Assembly: GCF_003013405.1 (NCBI RefSeq)
Contig: NZ_PXZL01000013.1
Location: forward strand, 248,001-312,000
DNA length: 64,000 nt
Origin: Brevibacillus formosus
Lineage (GTDB): Bacteria; Bacillota; Bacilli; Brevibacillales; Brevibacillaceae
Direction of reading: 5' to 3'
Both the position numbers and the translations under genes were made by a program. Below, piece by piece: positions 36,037-44,227 of this stretch. Each line of letters starts with the position of its first letter. Position 1 is the first letter of the stretch. Under the pieces are notes generated by a model. That model saw only the letters and a list, made by a program, of their open reading frames with translations. It was not told the DNA's origin and searched no databases.

Positions 36037-37020
36037 ATGGCAGTCATTTCTTTTATTGATGCAATTACAATGGCGATGCGTGAAGAAATGCGTCGCGATT
36101 CCAATGTGTTTATCCTCGGAGAAGACGTTGGCGTACGCGGTGGGGTTTTCCGTGCGACAAACGGATTGATTGAAGAGTTTGGCGAGGAGCGCGTGATTGA
36201 TACGCCACTGGCTGAATCCGCAATTGTCGGTGTAGGGATTGGTGCGGCCGCTTACGGTATGCGTCCAATCGCAGAGATTCAGTTTGCGGACTTTATCATG
36301 CCAGCTGTGAACCAAATTGTCAGTGAGGCTGCGAAAATGCGCTATCGTTCAAACAACGACTGGCATTGCCCGATCACGATTCGTGCCCCATTCGGCGGCG
36401 GGGTTCACGGTGCACTGTACCACTCGCAATCTGTGGAAGCGATGTTTACGAACACTCCTGGTTTGAAAGTAGTGGCACCTTCGACACCTTATGATGCAAA
36501 AGGTCTTCTGAAAGCAGCCATCCGCGATGAAGATCCGGTGCTCTTTTTCGAGCACAAGCGCTGCTATCGTTTGATCAAGGGCGAAGTGCCTGAGGACGAC
36601 TATGTGTTGCCGATTGGCAAGGCGGACGTCAAGCGAGAGGGCACAGACATTACAGTCATCTCCTACGGCTTGACTCTGCACTTCGCACTGCAAGCTGCGG
36701 AAAAGCTCGCACAAGAAGGCATCAGCGCGCATGTTCTCGATTTGCGCACATTGTATCCGTTGGACAAAGAAGCGATTGTAGAAGCGGCTTCGAAGACAGG
36801 TAAAGTATTGATCGTACACGAGGACAACAAAGAAGGCGGCGTTGGCGGTGAGGTAGCTGCCATTGTAGCAGAGCATTGCCTGTTTGATTTGGATGCACCG
36901 ATTAAGCGTCTATGTGGTCCAGATGTACCAGCTATGCCATACAGCCCGCCGATGGAAAAATACTTTATGCTGAACCCGGAAAAAGTATTGGAAGCAATGC
37001 GCGAGCTGGCCAACTTTTAA
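36037..37020 (+). CDS. bkdAB: Branched-chain 2-oxo acid dehydrogenase E1 beta
   Basis: 327 residues, transketolase pyrimidine-binding fold. Recognisable are LGEDVGVRGGVFRATNGL, TPLAESAIVGVGIGAA and EIQFADFIMPA. C-terminal domain VLIVHEDNKEGGVGGEVAAI. Follows bkdAA by 13 bases behind taaggggggag. Forms the alpha2-beta2 E1 tetramer. Confidence 0.94.
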   Translation: MAVISFIDAITMAMREEMRRDSNVFILGEDVGVRGGVFRATNGLIEEFGEERVIDTPLAESAIVGVGIGAAAYGMRPIAEIQFADFIMPAVNQIVSEAAKMRYRSNNDWHCPITIRAPFGGGVHGALYHSQSVEAMFTNTPGLKVVAPSTPYDAKGLLKAAIRDEDPVLFFEHKRCYRLIKGEVPEDDYVLPIGKADVKREGTDITVISYGLTLHFALQAAEKLAQEGISAHVLDLRTLYPLDKEAIVEAASKTGKVLIVHEDNKEGGVGGEVAAIVAEHCLFDLDAPIKRLCGPDVPAMPYSPPMEKYFMLNPEKVLEAMRELANF

Positions 37021-37040
37021 GGCGAGGAGGACCAAGGATC

Positions 37041-38393
37041 ATGGCAACGAAAGTACTTATGCCCCAGCTCGGAGAGAGCGTGACCGAGGGCACTATTAGC
37101 AAATGGTTGGTCAATGTAGGCGACACGGTCAAGAAATACGACTCGCTGGCTGAAGTGACGACGGATAAAGTAAACGCAGAGGTTCCTTCTACCGTTTCAG
37201 GACGTGTTACTGAGATCGTCGTGCCAGAAGGTGAGACGGTTGCTGTCGGTACATTGATCCTATATATAGAAGAGAGTGGTGCGGAAGGTGCAACGAATAC
37301 GGCACCTGCTAGCACGACGGAAACCACGGCTCCACAAGCGCCTGCAACCGAGCAGCCAAAGGCAGCAACGCCAGCTGTATCCATTCAACAAGCACCAGTC
37401 GGCGATGGGCCAAAACAACGCTATTCACCCGCGGTTGTTATGCTCTCACAGCAACATGGCATTGATTTGTCCCGTGTTGTAGGGACTGGAGCAGGTGGTC
37501 GGATTACCCGCAAAGATGTCCAAGCGATTATCGACGCGGGCGGTCAAAAGCCAGCTGAGACCGTGAAAGAAACAGTCGCGCAGGCTCCTGTGGCAGCAGT
37601 CGAACAAACTACTGTCGTTTCAACGCCTGCGCCGGCAGCACCAGCACCAGCTCCAGCTTCGACTCCTGCTGTTTCCGTAGATATTCCGGTTGCAAGCGGT
37701 GATCAAGTTGTACCTGTAACATCTATTCGTCGTACGATTGCAAACCGAATGGTACAGAGCAAGCATGAAGCTCCACATGCTTGGACGATGGTCGAAGTAG
37801 ATGTGACCAATCTCGTTAACTTCCGCAATCAGGCAAAAGGCGAATTTGCGAAAAAAGAAGGGCTCAACCTCACGTTCCTGCCGTTCTTTATCAAAGCGGT
37901 GGTAGAAGCGCTGAAAGAGTACCCGATGATCAATTCCACGTGGGCACACGACAAAATCATTGTGAAAAAGGACATCAACATCTCCATCGCAGTAGCTACG
38001 GAAGATGCTCTCTATGTTCCTGTCATCAAGCATGCTGACCAAAAATCTATTTTGGGCATAGCTAAAGCAGTCGATGATCTGGCAGCACGCACCCGTGCAG
38101 GGAAATTGACGATGGATGACATGACGGGCGGAACCTTTACGGTTAACAACACAGGCTCCTTTGGCTCTGTTTTGTCCCAGCCGATTATCAATGCTCCGCA
38201 AGCTGCGATTCTTAGTGTCGAGTCCATTGTGAAACGCCCTGTCGTTATTAACGACATGATCGCAGTGCGTTCTATGGTCAATCTGTGCATGTCCTTGGAT
38301 CATCGCGTGCTGGATGGTCTGATTTGTGGGCGATTCCTGCAAAGTGTGAAACAAAAGCTCGAGAATGTAGGACCGGATACCAAGCTGTATTAG
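37041..38393 (+). CDS. bkdB: Branched-chain 2-oxo acid dehydrogenase E2 (dihydrolipoyl transacylase)
   Basis: Core subunit that passes the acyl group to CoA. 450 residues: one lipoyl domain with K43 in TTDKVNAEV, an Ala/Pro/Thr-rich linker, E3/E1-binding domain (about 130-170, SPAVVMLSQQHGIDLSRVVGTG), second Ala/Pro linker, and catalytic domain with DHRVLDG (H421, D425). The ATG follows ggcgaggagg. Ends the operon; a terminator follows. Confidence 0.94.
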   Translation: MATKVLMPQLGESVTEGTISKWLVNVGDTVKKYDSLAEVTTDKVNAEVPSTVSGRVTEIVVPEGETVAVGTLILYIEESGAEGATNTAPASTTETTAPQAPATEQPKAATPAVSIQQAPVGDGPKQRYSPAVVMLSQQHGIDLSRVVGTGAGGRITRKDVQAIIDAGGQKPAETVKETVAQAPVAAVEQTTVVSTPAPAAPAPAPASTPAVSVDIPVASGDQVVPVTSIRRTIANRMVQSKHEAPHAWTMVEVDVTNLVNFRNQAKGEFAKKEGLNLTFLPFFIKAVVEALKEYPMINSTWAHDKIIVKKDINISIAVATEDALYVPVIKHADQKSILGIAKAVDDLAARTRAGKLTMDDMTGGTFTVNNTGSFGSVLSQPIINAPQAAILSVESIVKRPVVINDMIAVRSMVNLCMSLDHRVLDGLICGRFLQSVKQKLENVGPDTKLY

Positions 38394-38404
38394 AGTGTCA
38401 TTGA

Positions 38405-38434
38405 AGCCAGGTCAAGTAATGACCTGGTTTTTTG
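38405..38434 (+). terminator. Terminator of the bkd operon
   Basis: Stem ccaggtca / tgacctgg, five-base loop, T-run of six. Confidence 0.85.
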
Positions 38435-38486
38435 ATGAAAGAAATGCAAAAAAATTTTTCCAAATCGATCATTACGTATGTAACTT

Positions 38487-38610
38487 TTTCAGAGGCATCA
38501 TCGTCTTACCAATTGAAGCCGGTAAGTCTCTGAAATGATCTAGAAGAGATTCCCACCAGATAGCATTTGTGGTAGACTGATAGCGTCCTGCTAGAGAGAT
38601 TTTCCAGATC
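38487..38610 (+). other. Foldable 5' leader upstream of the secreted repeat protein
   Basis: Nested pairing: outer tttcagag (38487-38494) with ctctgaaa (38528-38535), inner cttacc (38505-38510) with ggtaag (38521-38526). Then gatct (38537-38541) with agatc (38606-38610) enclosing a small tagc/gcta hairpin. I matched it to no riboswitch class I know. No promoter was convincing. It may be only chance structure. Confidence 0.35.
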
Positions 38611-38634
38611 AACGGTAAATATGGGAGGAAAAAC

Positions 38635-40770
38635 ATGGAGAAAAGTAAAAAAGCACTACCAATAGTGCTGGCATCAGCGCTGGCCGCTACACCTTTTGTT
38701 GCAGTACCGCAAGCATATGCAGTTGAAAAGTTGGATGTATCAGCTGACAACGATGGTGCCGGGAAAGAAAGTGAATATGATATTAAATTCACGCTAGAAG
38801 AAGACCTGGCGAGCGGAGATACCATTACGGTTGATTTCGACGATGATTTCGATGTGGATAAAGATATCAGTAAGAAAGATATTTCCGGTATAGATGTCAA
38901 AAGGGTAGAAGTGGATGGCAATGAAGTGACCATCACGGTGGATGAGGATTTTGATGAAGGCGATAAAATCTCGTTTACCATTAAAAAGGGAATCACAAAT
39001 CCTGATGACAAGGGTACATATGACGTAAGTGTAGAAACCGAAAACGAGAGCTCTGACACAGACGAAGTTGAGATCAAAAAAAGCAGCTCCAGCAGCAGTA
39101 GCAAGTCCAAAAACGATTACAGCGTAACGCTGAGCAGCAAAGCAGCAGGCGAAAAAGTTAGCCTCAAACTCGGCAAAATTTCTCTGAAAGGCAGCGATGA
39201 GCTGGAGACGAGCTCCACGATTACCGTCACTTTCCCAGAGAAAGGCATGTTGCCTTCAAGCATTGATGAAGACGATGTAAAAGTAAACGGTTATACAGCG
39301 AAATCCGTCAGTATTAGCGGTAGCTCGGTAGATATCAAGATTCCGAGTGGAGCAGACTCGGATGATTACATTACGTTGGAATTTGACAAATCTGCTGGCA
39401 TTGAGAACCCTAGTTCTGGCGACAAATATGTTTTCAAAGTGAAATACGATGGTACGACATATGAGTCAGATGAATTCGAAATTACGAAAAACGGCTCCAG
39501 CTCAAGCAGTGCTTCCGACAGCTTCACGGTTAATCTGTCCGATCCAGGTGCAGGAGCTCGCACTAGCTACACGTTTGATGCTGACTTCGGCAGCAAAGAG
39601 TTGAAAGAAGATGGAGAACTGATTCTTGAGTTCCCGTCCTCTGATATGGTACCGGGCATTTTGACAGCATCAGACTTTTTACTCAATGGGAAAGCAGCGA
39701 AGAAAGCTAGTGCACTCGGAAACAAAGTTGCCTTGGTTGCACCAACCGGCTTCAAAGCGACTAGCAAAGTGAAGGTTGAAGTTACTTTCGGAGCGTGGAT
39801 TTCGAATCCAAAAACGGCTGGCAACTACACGTTGAAGGCTACTGTATCCGGAAGAACTCTGGAATCCAAAGCCTTTAGCATCGGTGGCTCTTCGGTGAAC
39901 CCGACGCCAACTAACCCAACCAACCCGACCAATCCAGTTCCTGTACCAAATACAAATACGAACAACAGCACTGCAACTATCGCATTGACACAAAATGCAC
40001 TTGGCAAGCAGACGGGTGTGAACGTGGCAATTAAAGGATTGGGTGTTGGTCTGCAAAAGCAACGCGATTTCATCGAGATCGTATTCCCGGTAGGCTACAA
40101 GGTACCGGCTTACATCGCGCCAGCTAACATCTCTGTGAATGGTGTAGGTGCGAATTTCGTTGCAGTTCGTGGACAAAACGTTCTGATTTATCCGTCTCAG
40201 GATATTCCTGCGGCAACAAATGCTAATGTCGTGATCAATCCAGCGGCGAACATCGTAAATCCTGCTGTGAAAAACACATATAGCATCAGCGTATTTACTT
40301 CCGAAGAAAGAGGTTTGCTGTTTGCTCGTGCTGTTGGTGTAGGGATGCCTTCCCCGGCTCAACCAAAGCCTGCAACGCCAACACCGCAACAACCGTCGAC
40401 AGCAATTCCAGCAAACGCGGCTTCCTTTAAAGTAAATACAGCAAGCTTCACCCTGCAAGGCAAAACGTATCCTCTCTCTGTAGCTCCTTACATTGAAGCA
40501 AATACGACCATGGTTCCAGCCCAATTCTTTAAAGAAGCAATGGCACTGACTACGCAATGGAACAATACAAGTGTTGCTGTTATCAGTGGAACCAAAGTCG
40601 TGAAGTTTACAGTTGGGTCGAAAAAAGCAAAAGTAGGCAATACGGAAATTCAACTGCCAACACCTGTTGTTCTCAAAAACGGTATGCCAATGATTCCAAT
40701 CCGTACCGTTACGGATAATCTTGGTTACAAAGTCGGCTGGGCTGCTCCAAGCGTATACGTATACAAATAA
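38635..40770 (+). CDS. Secreted repeat protein with C-terminal copper-amine-oxidase-N-like stalk domain
   Basis: 711 residues. Sec signal peptide with likely cleavage after AYA (residue 29). Four tandem beta-rich domains follow (about 30-146, 159-286, 295-420, 448-572). Each closes with the same motif I-x-N-P ... Y (ITNPDDKGTYDVSV, IENPSSGDKYVFKV, ISNPKTAGNYTLKA, IVNPAVKNTYSISV). Domains 1-3 are separated by Ser-rich linkers (SSSSSSS, SSSSS), and domains 3 and 4 by a Pro/Thr/Asn linker. The C-terminal 110 residues (NAASFKVNTASFTLQGKTYPL ... IPIRTVTDNLGYKVGW) match the copper amine oxidase N-terminal-like stalk domain. Domain 1 is very acidic. Probably a surface or cell-wall-associated protein; function unknown. 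The ATG follows gggagg. Confidence 0.75.
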   Translation: MEKSKKALPIVLASALAATPFVAVPQAYAVEKLDVSADNDGAGKESEYDIKFTLEEDLASGDTITVDFDDDFDVDKDISKKDISGIDVKRVEVDGNEVTITVDEDFDEGDKISFTIKKGITNPDDKGTYDVSVETENESSDTDEVEIKKSSSSSSSKSKNDYSVTLSSKAAGEKVSLKLGKISLKGSDELETSSTITVTFPEKGMLPSSIDEDDVKVNGYTAKSVSISGSSVDIKIPSGADSDDYITLEFDKSAGIENPSSGDKYVFKVKYDGTTYESDEFEITKNGSSSSSASDSFTVNLSDPGAGARTSYTFDADFGSKELKEDGELILEFPSSDMVPGILTASDFLLNGKAAKKASALGNKVALVAPTGFKATSKVKVEVTFGAWISNPKTAGNYTLKATVSGRTLESKAFSIGGSSVNPTPTNPTNPTNPVPVPNTNTNNSTATIALTQNALGKQTGVNVAIKGLGVGLQKQRDFIEIVFPVGYKVPAYIAPANISVNGVGANFVAVRGQNVLIYPSQDIPAATNANVVINPAANIVNPAVKNTYSISVFTSEERGLLFARAVGVGMPSPAQPKPATPTPQQPSTAIPANAASFKVNTASFTLQGKTYPLSVAPYIEANTTMVPAQFFKEAMALTTQWNNTSVAVISGTKVVKFTVGSKKAKVGNTEIQLPTPVVLKNGMPMIPIRTVTDNLGYKVGWAAPSVYVYK

Positions 40771-40789
40771 AAACAAGCTGGGACAAACG

Positions 40790-40830
40790 AAAAACCCCTT
40801 TCCGCTTTTCGGTCGGAAAGGGGTTTTTAC
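40790..40830 (+). terminator. Strong terminator after the repeat protein
   Basis: Perfect 15-base arms (40790-40804, 40814-40828), nine-base loop; both arms end in five A or T, so it can stop transcription from either side. Confidence 0.85.
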
Positions 40831-40848
40831 TTGTTTATCATCCCTCGT

Positions 40849-40935
40849 TTATTGAAAGTAAAAAAACGTGGGAACGATGAGTGAGAGTATTAGAATACCG
40901 ATCAGGATTTTGGCAAAGAGCGATTGATGTCTCAT
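40849..40935 (-). CDS. Single-helix membrane miniprotein
   Basis: 28 residues, MRHQSLFAKI then a hydrophobic stretch ILIGILILSLIVPTFFYF. Reverse-strand ATG (first base 40935) has aaggagg nine bases upstream, a strong sign of translation. A longer frame through the same stop starts at 41136 inside the mce region and is not needed. Size and layout resemble Prli42-type stressosome-associated miniproteins, which sit near mce in Bacillales by my memory; that identity is unproven. Confidence 0.5.
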   Translation of the reverse strand: MRHQSLFAKILIGILILSLIVPTFFYFQ

Positions 40936-41101
40936 TCTAATCAAACCTCCTTTCAAGGTAAAGAGGAAATTATCAGGTGATTCTGTAAGTGGCTGTGCTA
41001 GAATGAAGAAAAGGATATCATTGGCTTTCTTTTTTCGTCCATGCTGAAATTGTACCGAATTGTAGCCAATGAGACAACCACTTACAAAAGGATGATGATT
41101 C

Positions 41102-41518
41102 ATGAGCGCACCGAAAAAAATTGCCCATATTGGCATTGCGGTAAAAAGCTTGGAAAAGACGCTTCCCTTTTATACCGAGCAATTGGGATTGGAGTTGGTT
41201 GGAACCGAAATCGTGGAGAGCGAACAAGTACAAGTGGCATTTTTAAAGGTCGGGGAAAGTCATATTGAATTACTAGAGCCGTTGAGTGATGAGAGTCCGA
41301 TAGCAAAGTTTATGGAAAAACGAGGAGAAGGCATCCACCACATTGCTTTTGATGTAGACGACGTTACTGGTCGTTTAGCCACATTAAAAGAGCAAGGTGT
41401 ACCTCTTATTCACGAGATCCCCAAAGCGGGTGCGCACGATGCGTTGATTGGATTTTTGCATCCGAAAGCAGCGAATGGCGTTTTGTATGAGCTGTGCCAA
41501 TATCCGAAAGAATCATAG
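41102..41518 (+). CDS. mce: Methylmalonyl-CoA epimerase
   Basis: VOC-fold enzyme that interconverts (R)- and (S)-methylmalonyl-CoA. 138 residues with KIAHIGIAVKSLEKTLPFY, GEGIHHIAFDVDDV and FLHPKAANGVLYELCQ, giving His, His, Glu metal ligands. It is at the YqjC position of B. subtilis, but the carboxylase subunit gene (yqjD/mmdA) that follows there is absent here. The ATG follows aaaggatg. Confidence 0.88.
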   Translation: MSAPKKIAHIGIAVKSLEKTLPFYTEQLGLELVGTEIVESEQVQVAFLKVGESHIELLEPLSDESPIAKFMEKRGEGIHHIAFDVDDVTGRLATLKEQGVPLIHEIPKAGAHDALIGFLHPKAANGVLYELCQYPKES

Positions 41519-41609
41519 GCGTTTACGTAGTAGAAAAAATTTTTTTGCGGTATACTGGAACTTGTGAATATGTACCAAAATCGGGCAGTACGATCAGGAG
41601 GTAACGAGT

Positions 41610-42731
41610 GTGAGTACGATCAACCAAGAGCGTTTGTTAAATGAATTTTTAGAGCTCGTCCAGATTGACAGTGAAACGAAGAACGAAGCAGAGATCAACA
41701 AGGTGCTCAAAGAAAAACTGATTGCGATGGGCTTTACCGTAGAAGAGGATGACGCAGCAGCGAAAACCGGACATGGTGCCAACAATCTGATTGCAACCTT
41801 GGAGGGAACTGGAAAAGGTCCAACCATCCTGTTTAGCAGCCATATGGATACGGTTGTACCAGGAAACGGAATCAAGCCTCAAATTCGCGATGGCTACATT
41901 TATTCTGACGGAACGACGATCCTTGGTGCCGATGACAAAGCAGGAATCGCGGCGATCTTTGAAGGGATCCGCAGCATGAAAGAGCAAAACTTGCCTCATC
42001 CAACGATCCAAGTCGTATTGACTGTAGGAGAAGAGTCCGGACTTGTAGGCTCCCGTGCAATGGATTCCAGCCTGCTGAAAGCAGAAATGGGCTTCATTCT
42101 CGATTCGGAAGGTCCGGTTGGAAAAATTACAGTAGCTGGTGCTGGTCAATACCGCATCGTAACTAAAATCCACGGCAAAGCAGCGCATGCAGGTGTGAAT
42201 CCTGAGGATGGCATCAGTGCTATAACGGTTGCTAGTAAAGCAATTTCCCGTATGCCACTGGGCCGTATTGATGCAGACACAACTGCAAACATCGGTCGCT
42301 TTGAAGGTGGTAAAGCGTACAATATCGTAACCGATTATGTAGAAATTTGGTCCGAGGCTCGCAGCTTGGTTATGGACAAGCTGGAAGCTCAAGTGAAGAA
42401 AATGACGACAGCATTTGAAGAAGTGGCAGCCGAGATGGGGGCGACTTGTGAAAATGAGGTTATTTTTATGTACCACGGCTACAAATTCAATGAAGAAACG
42501 CCTGTTGTACAAAAAGCGATTGCAGCGGTTAAACGTGTAGACCGCAATCCGGAGCTGGTTGCAAGCGGCGGCGGAAGCGACGGTAACGTATTTAACGGCT
42601 ACAACGTGCCAAGCGTAAACTTTGCCATCGGCTATGAAGAAATCCATACAAAAAACGAGCGCATGCCAATCGCAGAACTGAACAAAGCGGCTGAGTTGGT
42701 GCTTGCTGTTATTGCAGAAGTGCAAGAGTAA
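41610..42731 (+). CDS. M20 family dipeptidase/tripeptidase (PepT-like, YqjE)
   Basis: 373 residues, cytosolic zinc peptidase. Metal motifs FSSHMDTVVPG, GADDKAGIAAIFEGI and TVGEESGLVGSRAMD; dimerisation domain at about 180-290. The C-terminal ligand is in IHTKNERM. The GTG follows aggagg. Located after mce as yqjE is in B. subtilis. Exact peptide specificity unknown. Confidence 0.9.
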   Translation: MSTINQERLLNEFLELVQIDSETKNEAEINKVLKEKLIAMGFTVEEDDAAAKTGHGANNLIATLEGTGKGPTILFSSHMDTVVPGNGIKPQIRDGYIYSDGTTILGADDKAGIAAIFEGIRSMKEQNLPHPTIQVVLTVGEESGLVGSRAMDSSLLKAEMGFILDSEGPVGKITVAGAGQYRIVTKIHGKAAHAGVNPEDGISAITVASKAISRMPLGRIDADTTANIGRFEGGKAYNIVTDYVEIWSEARSLVMDKLEAQVKKMTTAFEEVAAEMGATCENEVIFMYHGYKFNEETPVVQKAIAAVKRVDRNPELVASGGGSDGNVFNGYNVPSVNFAIGYEEIHTKNERMPIAELNKAAELVLAVIAEVQE

Positions 42732-42740
42732 CCAAAAGAC

Positions 42741-42778
42741 AGGTCGGAATCTCTGAGAGGGGGTTCCGGCCTTTTTGT
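42741..42778 (+). terminator. Terminator after the M20 peptidase
   Basis: Stem aggtcggaa / ttccggcct (one G-T), loop of 14, T-run. Confidence 0.8.
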
Positions 42779-42876
42779 TTGTTCGCTTACTTGTTTGCAT
42801 GATTGAGACAACCACTGTTCATCATAGACTGAATAGAAAGCTCGAGGACGAGGCAGGAAAGAAAGGGGGAAGCTGA

Positions 42877-44076
42877 GTGCTCCGTTTGGCGGTGGGGACG
42901 GTCCAAAAAGTTCTGGAAAAGCAAACAGGGATACAGATACTCGAAGTCCGGACAGAATCGGTTGCTGGATACAAAGTGGAGAGAGTGCTGTCTTTTTTAC
43001 AGGAGGATTACAACAGTGGCGATTTGCTTTTGATGAATACAACAGCTGTTCATCTTGAATTGGGGACAGGCGGGTATCACTTTGTCGTAGGGAAGGTTTC
43101 CCAACCGGAAGAAACTGATGTCCTTCCGAATGAGTGGGGGCATGTCATGAAAATGCGCTATTCGCCATGGCAGCTCGCGGTTGATTCGGTAGAAGAACAG
43201 GCCAGCCCATATCACCCCTTGTTTGTACAAGAAGATTTATCCCTGGAAGGTACTCCTGTTTTGATCAGCGAGCTACACAGTCTTCTACCTGTTGCTGTCC
43301 TTGCTTTGCATAAAGAAAATCCTAATGCTCGTATCGTATATGTCATGCCGGACGGCGCATCCTTGCCGATTGCCTTGAGTCAGCACGTCCATCAATTAAA
43401 AGCAGTCGGGAGCTTGGCTGCGACAGTGACAACAGGTCATGCGTGGGGCGGAGATCGCGAGTCGTTGACGATTCATAGTGGCTTGTTGGCAGCGCGGCAT
43501 GTAGAGCATGCCGATATCATTATTTGTATGTTGGGACCTGGGGTAGCAGGTACGGGTACATCTTATGGCTTCTCGGGAATTCAGTTAGCTGAGGTCATTC
43601 ATGCCGTATCTACTCTTGGAGGAACACCCTTTTTTATTCCTAGAATCAGCTTTGGGGACACACGTACCAGGCATTACGGTGTCAGTCACCATACCATTTC
43701 GATATTAAACAGATTTGCTCTTTGTCCTGTTTTAGTTACAATCCCGATTTTCGGGGATGAAAGAGATGAACTACTTTCACGGCAAATGAAAACAATAGAA
43801 GTGGCGGGGAAGCATATTTTGGTAAAGGGAAAAGTCCCAGACCTGTCAGAACTGGCTTCGCTGGAAAAGAGGTATGGCTTGTCCTTTTCTACAATGGGGA
43901 GAAATTGGCAAGAGGACCCTGCACCTTTTCAAACGGCATGCATGGCGGCCGATTTTGTAGGAAAAAGTGTGGGCTACATCATCCAAAGCGTTAACGACGC
44001 CCCGCATTCGCCCGCTTCATTAAGTACTCTTGAAGAGTTAGGTCTTTATTTGACCAGGAACGAAGTGAAGCCTTGA
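42877..44076 (+). CDS. DUF3866 family protein
   Basis: 399 residues, recognised as DUF3866 from LMNTTAVHLELGTGGYHFVV and GHVMKMRYSPWQLAVDSVEEQ. Central part has an alpha/beta look with glycine-rich CMLGPGVAGTGTSYGFSG. No signal peptide. Function unknown in any organism that I know of. The GTG follows aaaggggga. Its 3' end is overlapped on the other strand by the mciZ-like gene for 86 bases. Confidence 0.75.
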   Translation: MLRLAVGTVQKVLEKQTGIQILEVRTESVAGYKVERVLSFLQEDYNSGDLLLMNTTAVHLELGTGGYHFVVGKVSQPEETDVLPNEWGHVMKMRYSPWQLAVDSVEEQASPYHPLFVQEDLSLEGTPVLISELHSLLPVAVLALHKENPNARIVYVMPDGASLPIALSQHVHQLKAVGSLAATVTTGHAWGGDRESLTIHSGLLAARHVEHADIIICMLGPGVAGTGTSYGFSGIQLAEVIHAVSTLGGTPFFIPRISFGDTRTRHYGVSHHTISILNRFALCPVLVTIPIFGDERDELLSRQMKTIEVAGKHILVKGKVPDLSELASLEKRYGLSFSTMGRNWQEDPAPFQTACMAADFVGKSVGYIIQSVNDAPHSPASLSTLEELGLYLTRNEVKP

Positions 44077-44131
44077 TCTCCCAAGCTTTCCCGACCATAC
44101 GCAATTGCTTTTCGCTAACATATGTTTTCAT
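43991..44131 (-). CDS. mciZ: MciZ-like Z-ring formation inhibitor peptide
   Basis: 46-residue frame on the reverse strand: begins MKTYVSEKQLR, then MVGKAWEIKASLRSW, then SNKDLTLQEYLMKRANAGRR. B. subtilis MciZ (40 residues) has, from memory, LVGKAWEIRAKL at the same place and a similar tail. MciZ binds FtsZ and blocks Z-ring assembly in the mother cell during sporulation. Ribosome-binding ggagga lies eight bases before the ATG at 44131. It lies beside nudF, as I recall for B. subtilis mciZ. It overlaps the DUF3866 3' end antisense. Confidence 0.8.
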   Translation of the reverse strand: MKTYVSEKQLRMVGKAWEIKASLRSWSNKDLTLQEYLMKRANAGRR

Positions 44132-44153
44132 TCATGATCTCCTCCGATACAAT
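44125..44153 (+). promoter_or_regulatory. Possible sigma-A promoter for nudF
   Basis: TTTTCA (44125-44130), 17 bases, TACAAT (44148-44153). It overlaps the start region of the antisense mciZ-like gene. Confidence 0.4.
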
Positions 44154-44227
44154 AAGGTGGACAAGCTCTATGCTCCCAACTTATGGAGGGAATTGATGAT
44201 TTAGAACGACTTTATGGAAAAAGGATG

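Noticed and set aside
39901-39948. Short tandem repeat in the Pro/Thr/Asn linker
   Set aside because: Reflects a low-complexity linker (NPTNPTNP) rather than a separate repeat element or CRISPR.
39679-40776. 365-residue reverse frame over the repeat protein
   Set aside because: Its sequence is rich in Cys, Arg and Trp without any motif, and it begins within the strong terminator region. Explained by codon bias of the forward gene.
40936-41136. N-terminal extension of the 28-residue membrane protein
   Set aside because: The extension overlaps the start of mce antisense and has no ribosome-binding site, whereas the internal ATG has an ideal one.
41649-42815. 388-residue reverse frame over the M20 peptidase
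   Set aside because: Antisense to conserved metal-binding motifs; starts inside the terminator; no recognisable domain.
44195-44203. ATG ATT TAG after ggaggga ahead of nudF
   Set aside because: Two-codon frame; could be a translational decoy, but too short to support as a feature.
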